Origin: Chelonoidis abingdonii
Taxonomy: Eukaryota; Chordata; Testudines; Testudinidae
Direction of reading: 5' to 3'
Assembly (NCBI RefSeq): GCF_003597395.2
Contig: NC_133771.1
Coordinates: forward strand, 135,196,620-135,260,619
DNA length: 64,000 nt
Under the pieces are notes generated by a model. That model was not told where the DNA came from, ran no database searches, and saw only the letters and a program-made list of their open reading frames with translations. A program made the position numbers and the translations under genes. Positions 51,401 through 63,400 of the stretch are shown here, piece after piece. How positions within the stretch are numbered: position 1 is the stretch's first letter; the number at the start of each line of letters is the position of its first letter.

Positions 51401-54400
51401 AAGCTATAAACCTGAAGTGCAAGAACTTGTATGTGTGGCTGATCGTCTGGGTTCACAGATGCAATATGAGACACCAGGATTCCTTCCAAATAAGAGAATA
51501 CACAGAGGTATGCGGGGGGACTTTCCACCTGGGAATGGAAATGAAAAATGTCGATGCTTGCTTTGATAGCACTTTGAGCTAATAAACTTAAGGTTATTTT
51601 ACACTGGGTTCTTATATTGGCATAATGACATCTCAGGGGTGTGCAAAATCCACATTCCTGAAGGGCTTAGCTTTGCCAACTGCCTCCTGATGTAGACAGC
51701 ACTAGGTTGATGAAGAATTCTTCCGTAGACCTGGCTACCAGTTATATGGGAGGTGCATTACCTACAGTGATGTAGCTCTAGTGGTTTAATTAAAAATATA
51801 CTCTTAAAGTGATATGCAGTTGTAAAACCTTTTTCTTTACATTTCCATTCATCTGAAATGTATTAATCAAAAATGCGTAGATGTAAAATTTACAGATAAC
51901 CACACTTTGTATCTTAATATGTACATATTTTCTGAGGCATCATGGTCTAGCTCTGGACTGGAAGCCATGAGCTACTGGGTCTTAACACCAGCATTAACAC
52001 TAGCTGCTTCTGTTCACTTGGACAGGTCTCTTAACTTGGCTGCTTCAGTTCCCCTCTGTAAAATAGAAAGTCTCTGAGTGGACTGACTGGTTCTATATAT
52101 TTTTTGTTGTTCAGCAATGGGGCTGGCTGCGTTGGAAGTAATGCAAGCTGTGCAGCGGACATGGGCAAACTCAAAAGTTCGAATGAATGGGAAAACCAGA
52201 TTGATGCAATGGAGAGATATGTTTGACATTGCTGTGAAATGGCGAAGGTAATGCTTAAGAGAAGAGAGCTACTGAGCGTTACCTTGTGATATTGATGCAA
52301 GTTCCTGTTAGTGGAATTTAAGAGAGACTGAACAGCTGCAGGCTTTGTACTAGATGTGAAGGCAAATCTCTTCGGAATCTTAGCCTCTACTGCTTTAACT
52401 GCATCCTCACTTATGGGCTGGTCCACTGTGTAGTGTTTGCAGGGATTTTCATAAAAGGATGTTTAACAACTCTTCATCCAAAGGATGAATACTCTATTGC
52501 AGATTGAGATTTCCTTGATCTGCGCTTGGCAGAGATTAGAGGCACTGTACTTTTTCACAAGATAATTTTGAAAAGCTAAAATAAATAAGTTGTTTTGAAG
52601 GAGACAGAGGGTAGTGGGATACAAATTCAGCTAGCAGAATAAAGGTCGGTTATTGTGAAGTAGTTTATACTTTCTTCACATGCAGAGGACTCTTGCACTG
52701 TATTTTTTTCCATCAGTTAATCCATTTGGGGAGGGAAGTCCATTAAATAGTATGAACATTACTGAGTTAACTGTAGGAATCAAAAAGGTTTGGTATGCAG
52801 AGCATGCTTTAAAGTTCCTTTTTATAAAGAAATGTCTGGGCTTTTTTTCTGAACTTTGCACAGAAGAGTAAAAACAAGTTGATATCTTGTGATGGCATGC
52901 ATTGTTTTTAAATGGAAGCCTGGATCTAACCATCTTTCTAGCCTCTGCTTTCAATTTTACTTGTTCTCAATAAGGTAAAAACTTGAACAGTAAGACTATT
53001 TTTGTTGTAAAAATTGTTAACAGAATGTATGCACTACATCTATTGTTATTTACAAAAATCTTACATTTTTTTTCACTGCTTTCTCCAACATACTGCCCCT
53101 TCCTGGGAGTTGCAATTCAGTTTGAAGAACTTTGTTCTAGATTACTGTTTCAAATGCAGTCCAACTGATGACCAAAAGTTTCTGAGAAATGGACAAGAGA
53201 CAATAATTGTCACCCTTAGTAACAGTCTCAGCAGAGAGAGAAATGAGAATCAACTATTTCATTCTTTTGTGAGTTATTGGCCCATGGATGTCACTCTTAG
53301 CACATGTGTATGAGATTGGATTCTTTTAGTTCTTAGTTTCTGTTAGGGCCATGCCTGCGCCCACCCCATCCCACAAACACACCTGAGGGCAAAGGGCCCA
53401 GCTGTCTCTCAGTTCCTTCTTACCACCTGTGACGGCAAAATGAAACCCTTGTAATGTCCACTCTTTGCTCTGTGCGTTGCTAGTGTGAATTGGGATTATA
53501 GTTGGTAAAATGCATGTTGATTTAAAAAAATTGCTTTGTTAGGTAGTTGACATAGACTAGACACCCAAACCCCCAATACAGGGTTGCTAGCAACATGGCA
53601 GAAGCTAAATCACCAGAATTAATTGCTTATCCCTTGTGTGATGTTTTGATGTCTATGAATGATGAGTACTCTCAGTGCCTACTCTGCCTAGGAGAGGAAC
53701 TCATCCTTGGGTGATGTTCTGTATATTGCTCCTTTTGTGCATGCACGTAGAGCTAGAGCAGCCTGCTGGAAGCTGTTCCTCCTTGAGAAATTGATACAAG
53801 CCTCCTCTGACTTAGAGAGGAAAGCTACTGCCCAGTCTCAGACATCTGTAAGTCTTGCTCCATTAGTGCCCTGATGAGCTGAGATTTCAGTCCGAGTTTT
53901 TAGGCCACATCTATTCAAAGGCCCCATTTGTCTGCCATTATTCTGGTATTGATGTCCTCTGGTGGGCAGGAAAGAACATTGGTTTTAGGGATGAGCAAAG
54001 CACAGGTCACCATCTCGGGTGCCTAGTAAGTTGAGGCACAAGAGTCATCATGCTTCTGATTTGTGTTGGGCTCCATCTAGGTCCTGGGCTACACTATTGG
54101 GGGGATTCGAACTAAGATACACAACTTCATCTACGCGATTTGTGTAGCTGAAGTCCAAGTATCTTAGTTAGACTTACCTGGCCATCGTCATGGAAGCAGG
54201 TCGACTGCCACGGCTCCCCCGTCGACTCCACTTACTCCTCCTGCCAAGGTGGAGTACGGGCGTTGATTAGCGGATCAATTTATTGCGTCCAGATGAGACG
54301 CGATAAATCGATCCCCAATACATCGAACACTACCCGCTGATCCAGTGGGTAGTATAGATGTACCCTAAGAGCCAGAAGCCTGTTAAGGCCCCTTCTGCTC

Positions 54401-57400
54401 TCTTAGTGGTCAGTACCTGGGAAGCAGAAGTGGTACCTACTAAATATGTGGACTGCACTTCTCTTTGTATCAACCTTACCACTGGGCACCTTGGAATGTA
54501 GAGTCTTAGCACCAAGTACATCAGAACTAGAAGCCTGGTACCTTCCACCTCAGTCCTGGTTGCCTTGAAACAGTGTCCAGCGGTACCTGCTACCTTGCTA
54601 CCAGCTATCTTGGTACTAAAGCATACATGGTGCCAAATGGATTTGGTGCTAGAGTCACCTTTCCTTAAGAGATTGACGGTGGGGATCTCCAAACCACCAG
54701 CTTCAGAGTTACCAGAATATCAGGCTAAGGAGGTATTCCTGGTACTGATCTCTCCTTCAGAGGCAGGCCAATCCCAGTAGAATGGCCCTTTCCTTTGGAG
54801 GAAGTATATTATTACTACTGCTACTACTACTTCTCCACCTCTGAACATTGTAGGAACTCATCTCCCACCCATCTGCTCTCAACTCCCTGGATAGCACAGT
54901 GGGAATCTGGAAGATATTCTAAAGAAGATTCCATGAGAGTAGCAGAAAGAGATCTGGGAGTCATAGGGAACATCCCTCCTGGAACCCCTCCATGTGTTGT
55001 TTACACCGCAGTGCATACTATGGCTAATGCAATAGCAATGAGAGAGGTCGTCATAGCTTCACTACCTGGGGATTCCCAGGGCGTTCTAGGACTTACCATT
55101 TGAGGGCAACAAACTTTGGCCCTCCTCTCCTTTAAAGACCTACAGGTAACTCTGTGCTCTCTGGGCCTCTTCTTTTTGGGGCAGAAAAAAAAGGTCAAGT
55201 CAGAACCCGTATTCAGACAGCACTTCTCTGTCCAATATTGTCATCAGCCACAGAGGACTTTAGAGCTACAGAGGAAGAAAGAGAGTCCACTGGAGATGGC
55301 CCTCTGACTAGTCTTCTGCTGCCCCTCAATCTGAGGCTTCCACCAGTCAATTTCAAAATCTTGGTAGAACCATCAGAGGATACTTTAGACCCCTCCCTGC
55401 CCTTTCCACATCAACATAGCAACTGTCTCTTTTATTTCCAGGAAGGTTGGGCTCGAACCATCTTGGACCAGTGGGTCCTACAACTGGAAGCAGTGGAGGA
55501 AATGCCCTTAGAATTTAGGGGCAGACATTTTTATTCCTGTCACTTTCTCATTCCAAAGAACCATTAGTTGGTGACCCATCCTGGATTTTCAGTATCCCAA
55601 CAACTTCATTTGGTGTTTCAAATTCAGGATGTTCATTTGGCCTCCATAATTTTCTTGTTAGATCCTCAAGGCTGGTTTTCAGCTCTCGACATGCAAAATG
55701 CCTGTTTCCATACATCCATACATCCAGCCCGCTAGATATCGCTCCAATTCCTGGTAGAAACATCTCACCTAAGGCCTGGTCTACACTGGGCGGGGGGGGT
55801 GGGGAATCGATCTAAGATACACAACTTCAGCTACGAGAATAGCATAGCTGAAGTCGACGTATCTTAGATCGAATTAAAATTACTTACTTCGCATCCTCGT
55901 GGTGCTGGATCGATAGCCGCGGCTCCCCCATCGACTTTGCTTCCACCTCTTGCACTGCTGGAGTTCAGCAGTCGATGGGAGAGTGATTGGGGATCGATTT
56001 ATCATGTCTACACTACATGCAATAAATCGATCCCCAATAGATCGATTGCTACCTGCTGATCTGGTGGGTAGTGTAGACGTACCCCTTATGACCACTGTGG
56101 CATCACTGTAGTATTTGAACATGTGAGGATAAATACATTAAAGACTGACAACACGCACATGAGGTAGGGAAGTGCTGTTATCTCCATTTTATAGACGAGG
56201 AACCAAGGCACAGAGAGACTAATTGACTTGCCCAAGATCACACAGGAAATCTGACAGAGCAGGGAGTTAAATTTAGGTCGCCTAATTCCTAGGCTACTGC
56301 CCTAAACACTGGACCATCTATCAGTGAGTCAGTCACTACTAGTATAGAGTTCCGCTTTTTAGTTTTCCACGGCACTGAGGATACTCATCAAGTACTGCTA
56401 CAGACTCTGGCTAAAAACTGAGAGACAATGAGGAGAGAAGCATGAGGACATCTAGGGCACTGACATGACTCAAATCAATATTGCTGGCCAGAAGAGTCCA
56501 GTCTCGTGTGCATGCTCACTAAAAGCTGGAAGTCATGTGGGCAATACATGCAGAAGAACCAGTTACTGTATGTTTGTAACTGTTCTTTATACTAAAGTAT
56601 TGCCTAGAGGCCTTAACCAAGTCAGGACCTCATTGTGCTAGACTCTGTGCAGACATGAAGTAAAAAGACAGTACGTATCCAAGAGAAGTTAGTCTAAAAG
56701 ACAAGATATATAACATGGGTGAAACAAGTGGGAGGGGGGGATGTAGTAACAATAATATGAAAAGGTTTTTATCCTAGACTGGCAGTGTGCACAATTATTA
56801 GGTGTAACAAGCTAATCAGTAGCAATAATCTGTTACTGTTCTTAAATGTAAATCTACCCCAAATAATATTTGAAGCATACCTGTCAGGCAATACTGGGGA
56901 AGCTTGCCCTCCCACCACCTGTGCTCCACCTGTTCTTTGGATAAATGCAGGACTTCACTCTTGAGCTAGTGCCCCCATTTTAGCAGCCCTACCTGAGAAA
57001 AGATAGGGAAGTGAAGTTACTGCCTTCTTTTTCTTACAGGAAGTGGTTCTCAGATGCCAGAGGAGGATACAAGTTGCTAGGTTAGGGCATATGTTTAAAA
57101 GTTTCTGTGGGTTCATTTTTTCCTGAAAATATTCTTGTTTTCCCTTTTGTATTAGGTAGTTAAAGAGCTATGAAAGATTGCAGGATACATTGCAGCGATT
57201 TACTCTGCTAGCAAAGAGTTAACTGTTTCAAACTGTCTAGCTGCATTAGTGAGAATTTTATGAACTGCTTTCTTCCTGTTACCGAAGCTGATACACATTT
57301 CAATTTTAAAAAAAATAAAATAAAATTCAGCATCTTGTTTTATGATCTCTGAATTCAAGCTTTGCTTGAAGGCATTGATGCATGAACCAGCTTCTCAGAC

Positions 57401-60400
57401 TCATAGGTTACATCAGATGGCAGCACAGATTGGCAGTTATGTTTAAGATGGAACTTCAGAAATTTCATATCTGATATTTTCTTGATTTAAAATATGACCT
57501 GTAATAAGACTTCTTTAGGTGCACAAATTTTAACAGGGTATTTCTTTGTAGGATAGCTGATCCAGACCAGCCTGTGCTTTGGTTAGACCAAATGCCAGCT
57601 CGAAGTCTTAGTAGAGGCTTTAATAACCACATCAATCTAATCAGGTATGAAGTTTTCGCCTAATCTTGTTTGCATTAGGAATTGTGCTAAAATATGTAGG
57701 CTGTTAATGAGCTATTATAGCTGACCACGTTCAGTGTGTACATACTATGAAATGTCTAACATTTTGACTGTTTTGTTTTTAATTCTAGTAGAGCTTTTGT
57801 TAATTTTTCGACTCGTTAAAAACAAATTATCATCTCTCATGGGTTTTTTTCACCCTCTTCTTTTTTTTTTTAATCTAATGTTTTCTATTCTCTTTATTTT
57901 GGGGAGAGAGAAATGTGTCCCAAAAGATAACTTTTCATTCTAGTTTTTAATTCTCAAATTAAAATGTCTATTTCATATACTTAAGATTAAACCCACTGTC
58001 GTTGATGTATTTTCCACAAATGCTACTCCCAGAAGGCAATACTGCCAGGTGTAATTGCACAGTACTAGGCAATCTGTGTTTCCTACTTTGTAACCATCAT
58101 CCATTAGTAGTATTTAGAGGAAATGTTTCATCATGGAAAGGTTAAAGACGCAGGTGTCAAAATACCTAAGAAACTGAAAGCTAACTGCAGTTTCAGAAAA
58201 AGGTTCAAATGTGAAAAATTCAAATCATTGTTGTATGTTCCTTCTTCTTCATTTCATAAAACAAGATTCTGTATAGCAAGCATTACAGTTCCACCTCCCA
58301 CGAAGCAATGGAGAAAGGAGAGACGTGGCAAAATCACTGTCAATCACAAATGGAGAGTGTGTGTAGCCATGCTTCCATCTTCCTTTATGGGAAGCAGAAT
58401 CCCCGTTTAGTCCTGCTACTTTTATTTCTAATCCTGTTTTTCAGTGTTACTCAAAAAGGAAAAAAATTAGAAAAAGATCTTTCTAAAAATATTTTACAGA
58501 AAGAATTACTGATGTTTAAAGCTCTTAGTGCACAGGATGATAGTGTTCTCTCTCTCGCTCTCTCTTGGCAACTCCGACCATTTCCCATTCCACTGAATGG
58601 AGCCCAGCAGTCTGACGTTTTCTCTGGGATATGTAAGTACAGGTTTGGCTGAAACTCTGATGTAGCTCAGTAACTGCCTTGTAGGGCCAGATACATTAGC
58701 TGTTTCCAGCTCTTCAGGGACAATGTTGTGCTCAGACTTCTGTATTCTTCCTATCAAATTAAATTCTCCTTCCTGGGTCTCTGTCTTCTCTTGACTTTTG
58801 CTTTATCCTCTTCTCTCTTCCATTAAAGATGTAGCAGAATCCAAACACTCTTTATAAAGTGTGGAGGGCAACCCCTACCTCAGGCCATAACTCATTACCT
58901 GTTTTTTTCCTCAATATGGGAGATAGAGGGAGAAGTGGAGCTTGAACCTCCAGCTTTGCCTTGCATCATCAGCAGAAAAAAGATAACTCTAAGAAATGCC
59001 CTACTCTTGCTAGTGTTATTAATAGTGAGGAAAGAGTGACTACTTTGCAAAGGCATTTCTCTGTCCCTGGCCTTCAGTTCAGTAACCCTGCTTGTCTCTC
59101 AGTAATATAAATATTTCTTATGCCTTTCTCTCATCGGATAACACTAGCAATCCTATAGTTTGATGTTCCAACGAGTCTAGTGAGTCCCTGTGAGATATCT
59201 AGGCTATACTTGTACTGAAATGAGTTACTGTCTCTTCATAAGGTGCAGGACCAGACTGAATCAATTTCTGACCTTTCCTTTTGGACTGACCTGTGCTCCT
59301 TGGGTCTGTACCATGGCTTGAATAATACTGATAGTTTTTTCTTGACAGAAAGATTGTAATCCAGGTACGGATATTAATCAGTTTGCAAGGGCCTAAATCT
59401 TCCCAGACTAGTGAACGTTCATGCTTCCCCATCACAAGTTTTGACTGCATCCTTTCAGAGTCCAAGAGCCCACTTTTTCCTTTGCACACTACTGAATTCC
59501 TTTCTGAGAATAACCATTAATCTGGGATTGAATGAGGCAGCTGGAGAGAATAGTAGGTAGTGGTACTCTCCTAAGCTCTGCCTTCCATCCACTCATGACA
59601 TCAAAATGAGATATCACTTGGAATAGATTGTGCAAATCTGCACAAATAGGATAATCCCTTCTTGTGTGCTTTAATCAGCCATGAAGTAGCTTTGAAATAC
59701 TGCTAATTCATATATCATAACTAGGTTTCAGAATGAAAACCTTGTTGAGCTGAATGGGATCATTTCACACCTCTAGACTGTTGTTTCAGGCAGACTTAAG
59801 CATTGGTTTATGTGAACTTTATATTCTGAAGGTTATTTTCACAACCATAAAGGCTAGAGGTTTAATCTGTATCAAGCTTGGATTCTTGAGCAGGCTCAAA
59901 AAAGTAGTGCTCATTTGGAGAGCTGCATGAACTAGCCCAATTTGATTTCTTTATATGGTAGTTAGATTAACCAAAAAATTATGTAGATGGTTTCAAGGAG
60001 TACCAAGAGAAGTAAGTTTATGATTATGTGCAGTAGAGCCCATAGTAGACTGCTGGGAAGCTGGAGGTGAACCAAAATTACCTCTTTTTTTCACACTTTG
60101 ATTTGCAGGATAAAGTACCTGTTCTCTTGGGAGTGGAGAAAAGGGTTTGGAAACTTATCTCCACTCACTTTATTCCCTTGCATAGTTATGAAAGATCAGG
60201 TCAGATGGTGCTCAGCCTAGTCTCATAGAATCCCTTTGTCCCATACTGTCACCTATTGTTTCTGTACATTTAGTCTTTTTGTTTGGTCCATGCTAACGAT
60301 ACCTTCTTTATCTGGTACTCCTTTATGCAAGGTCCAATTCCACTCAACAGTTCTTACTATTTGAGTCTGGCATCTTGGAGGATGATAAATGATGGTTTCT

Positions 60401-63400
60401 GCATTAGATTTTTCCTTGTAGAGGCTTAATGTCTGGAGAGTACCAGAAAACTTTCTACCATAGTCTTTTAGTCACTCTAATTTGGAACATTTCTGTTGGA
60501 TGGTCCTTTGGGAACACTTCAAGTGTTTACAAAGTCTTTTTACTTGATTTTCTTGGAGTTCTGTAAGGGTCTAGGACTTAGCATTCTTAAAGTGCAGATA
60601 TTAAGCTGCCGTTTCTGCCCTTCTGAGTCAGTATAAGAATGCCTTTGGCTCACCTCCATCCCGTTATCAGATATCACTTTGCCTTTTTGAAAGTCTAAAC
60701 TTTTCGTTTTCATGGGCAAAACAAGAATTTGAGACCTGTTCTGACTGAGGAAAGTTGTCAGTATTCCTCCAAATATATGTTGAGACACCCACTACTAATA
60801 TCTGTTCTTGGGCATTCTGAAGAGGTGGCAGTGCCTATCAAGTAGAGGGAGTTGAGGAACAGCTAACAACTCTGGAGTCACTACCTGATGTCTTTCCTTA
60901 TTCATTACCACTTCTCACTGGCTAGATCCAACATCCTTTTAGGCTGACTTTGATATCGGAGTTCTCCAAGCTACCATTCAAGGAAATCCTGTTTTCTTAT
61001 TTTTACTCCTTCATACTTCTGCCTGTTGTACAGAAAGCTTTTGTGTAGGATGGAATAAGATGGGACTTACAACAAGGGCAAATCGTATCAGTAATTGTTT
61101 ATCATCTATTCTCTTTCCCTTTCTTTTCCAACGTACACACTTTAGTATTCTAATTCTGATCAGTGTTTATTCCCATTCAGGTAAATTAAAAGCAGTGGGA
61201 CTGTGTGAGTAGTAAGGTGTGCTGCACAAAATGAGTTAAGGTGCTAGAATCAAGCCCTGAATAATTATAGAGAGAGGATAGAGACTGGCTATAAACGTCT
61301 CCTATGATTGACAGTGGTTTTTGCCTCCTGGTATATGTAGCTGTAACATTTTGCTATATAAAATCTTATTTTGTAGACTGGAGAACAGGAAGGATTCCTA
61401 CAAATGCAATAATGGTATGTAATGTTCCCGTTGAAGGCATTACGTATGGCTACAATCCTGACAGGACTCTCTTGAGAGTTTACAGGCTCATACCTAATGT
61501 TCAAGGAAGAAGGCACCAAGTCAGCTATTTGTTTGCTTTTGAACTGCTGGTTAAATATTTAATTTCCTGAAAGAGCAGTAGAGTGCTGTATTTAGATAGC
61601 AACTAGAAATGAAAATGTTCTTGAAAATGTCCTGGAGTTTGAAACATCTGGTGTCCTTCTGTATGGAAATGTGTTTTAAAGTTATTGTACTCCACTCATT
61701 CTCCTCCACCCTTTAAAAAAGAAGTGAATACTTGATATTTTTCAGTGTCCTTAAGATATTCCCCCTACTCTGAATCAGGGGTCAGTGAATCATCCCGAAA
61801 ACAGGTTTTTTTGTTTGTTTGTTTGTTTTTGTTTTTTAATTACAATTTTATGTGTGGGATTTAGGGACAGTTAATACAAACACATCCATGAGAAGAGGAT
61901 ACTTAAGTTGTTTAGAACAGACATCACAATCGCATACCAGAGCTCAAAGTAAACCAGTTACAGTTAGGATTATCAGTCCCTGCATTTATCTTCACAGATA
62001 AACACACACAGCTTTCTACCAGGGTAAATAGTTGTATACAAAAAAGATTTGCAAATCCAAATTGGTACTGTTTTTGTTTTTGTGTTTTTTTTAAACTGTG
62101 CACAAGAACACTGGTAGTAGTGGGGGAGCACCCATGAAAAGTAGCTTGTTGAAAAGCAGCAAGAGCAGTGAGACCTTGAAAATTCTACAAGTCCCCTGTT
62201 GAAAATAAATGGTTTGCTTATTTATTCAGACAAATCTCTGATTAAGCTTCCACTACTCTACCATACACTTCTGTATAGAAATCACATCTCATGCTTTTAT
62301 GAACCGCATACATGTTAGTTATGGAGTGGATTATCCTAGTAGACATTTTAAAAGTATTTTTTATTTATCTTCTGTCTACAGGGGACAAGTCATTAACATG
62401 AGATACCTGGAATATTTTGAAAAAATACTTCATTTTATCAAAGACAGGATCCTTGTTTATCATGGGTACATGGTTTATTTAATATTTTTTTCCTTCCTCC
62501 TTCAATATCAATTCAAATTTCTATTATTTTCATAGACCATACAGAAAGTCTGGTGAAATATTTTCTTAAAGGTCCAGTACTAGCCATAACTGTGCCCTCT
62601 TACCAATGGGAGAAGCTCACTAATTGCCATAAGAAAGAAAGCAAAGTAATCTTCTCTTTTACATATGAATGATAATAGTAATTTAAGTAGTTAACTTTTG
62701 AGAGTACCTGTACCCACCCTTCTGGCCTTTATCAGGCATGGGTGGATCTTAGCCCTGTCTTACAAGGGAGGGTGTGTTTTGTTCAAGGTGGTCATGGAAA
62801 ATGTTGATTCATACTCCAGGTTACGGGAGCATGAATTAATTAATTTTTCGGACCAATATTGGTGCTTGATGTATGAAGCCAATAGCAGAGTGGGAGATGT
62901 GGGTATGGATCATCTGTGGAGGGTAATATGTAGGAAGTTGTGATCTTTGCCAGGTATTACGAAGGCTAGGAGTCAGAGTGTTTGTTTTCAGCCCTTATAA
63001 GTGAGTGATATCTGTAGTTTTAAAAGCCACCCTAAAGGCTTTTCTCTGGAATAGTAAGGTTTGGAGAAAGTTAGATGGAAGGAGATTAAGGATAAAAGGG
63101 AGATACTTAACATTGCTGTTGGACTATAGAGGATATTTTCAGACTTCCTGACAAGTGAATTAGTCTCCGGGAGATAGAGCCAGATTCCGGAAGACTCACG
63201 GCAAAACTGGGAGGGTTGGCAACCCTAATTTAGTCATAGAAAGAAAATCATTAGGTAAAAAATGTTTTATTGTATTGTTTATTTTTCACCCCCGACCAAA
63301 TGGGAAGAGCGGGGAAATTTGCCAAGGGAAATGTAGTAGAATATAATGTAGTAGTTCACTCCATTAACCATGAGAAATGATTGGTTACATTGAAACTAGG

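Larger units (their letters stand above)
52248..57551 (+). other. TTC13 intron after window exon 13
   Basis: Contains a decayed DIRS element (53340-55771) with a double-hairpin MITE inside it and a second copy at its 3' edge, a MIR (56160-56325) and a short ancient repeat (56615-56720). 52248-53339 and 56721-57551 show no identifiable feature. Confidence 0.6.

Noticed and set aside
52031..52426. 131-codon minus-strand frame with protein-like composition (for example SEDAVKAVEAKIPKRFAF)
   Set aside because: It overlaps window exon 13 on the opposite strand and part of it is simply the antisense of that exon. I recognise no family and see no splice or promoter context.
61377..61414. A 38-nt candidate exon with tttgtag acceptor and gtatgt donor between window exons 14 and 15
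   Set aside because: Its length would shift the frame between exons 14 and 15, which already join perfectly without it, and its translation does not match remembered TTC13. At most it could be a poison exon.
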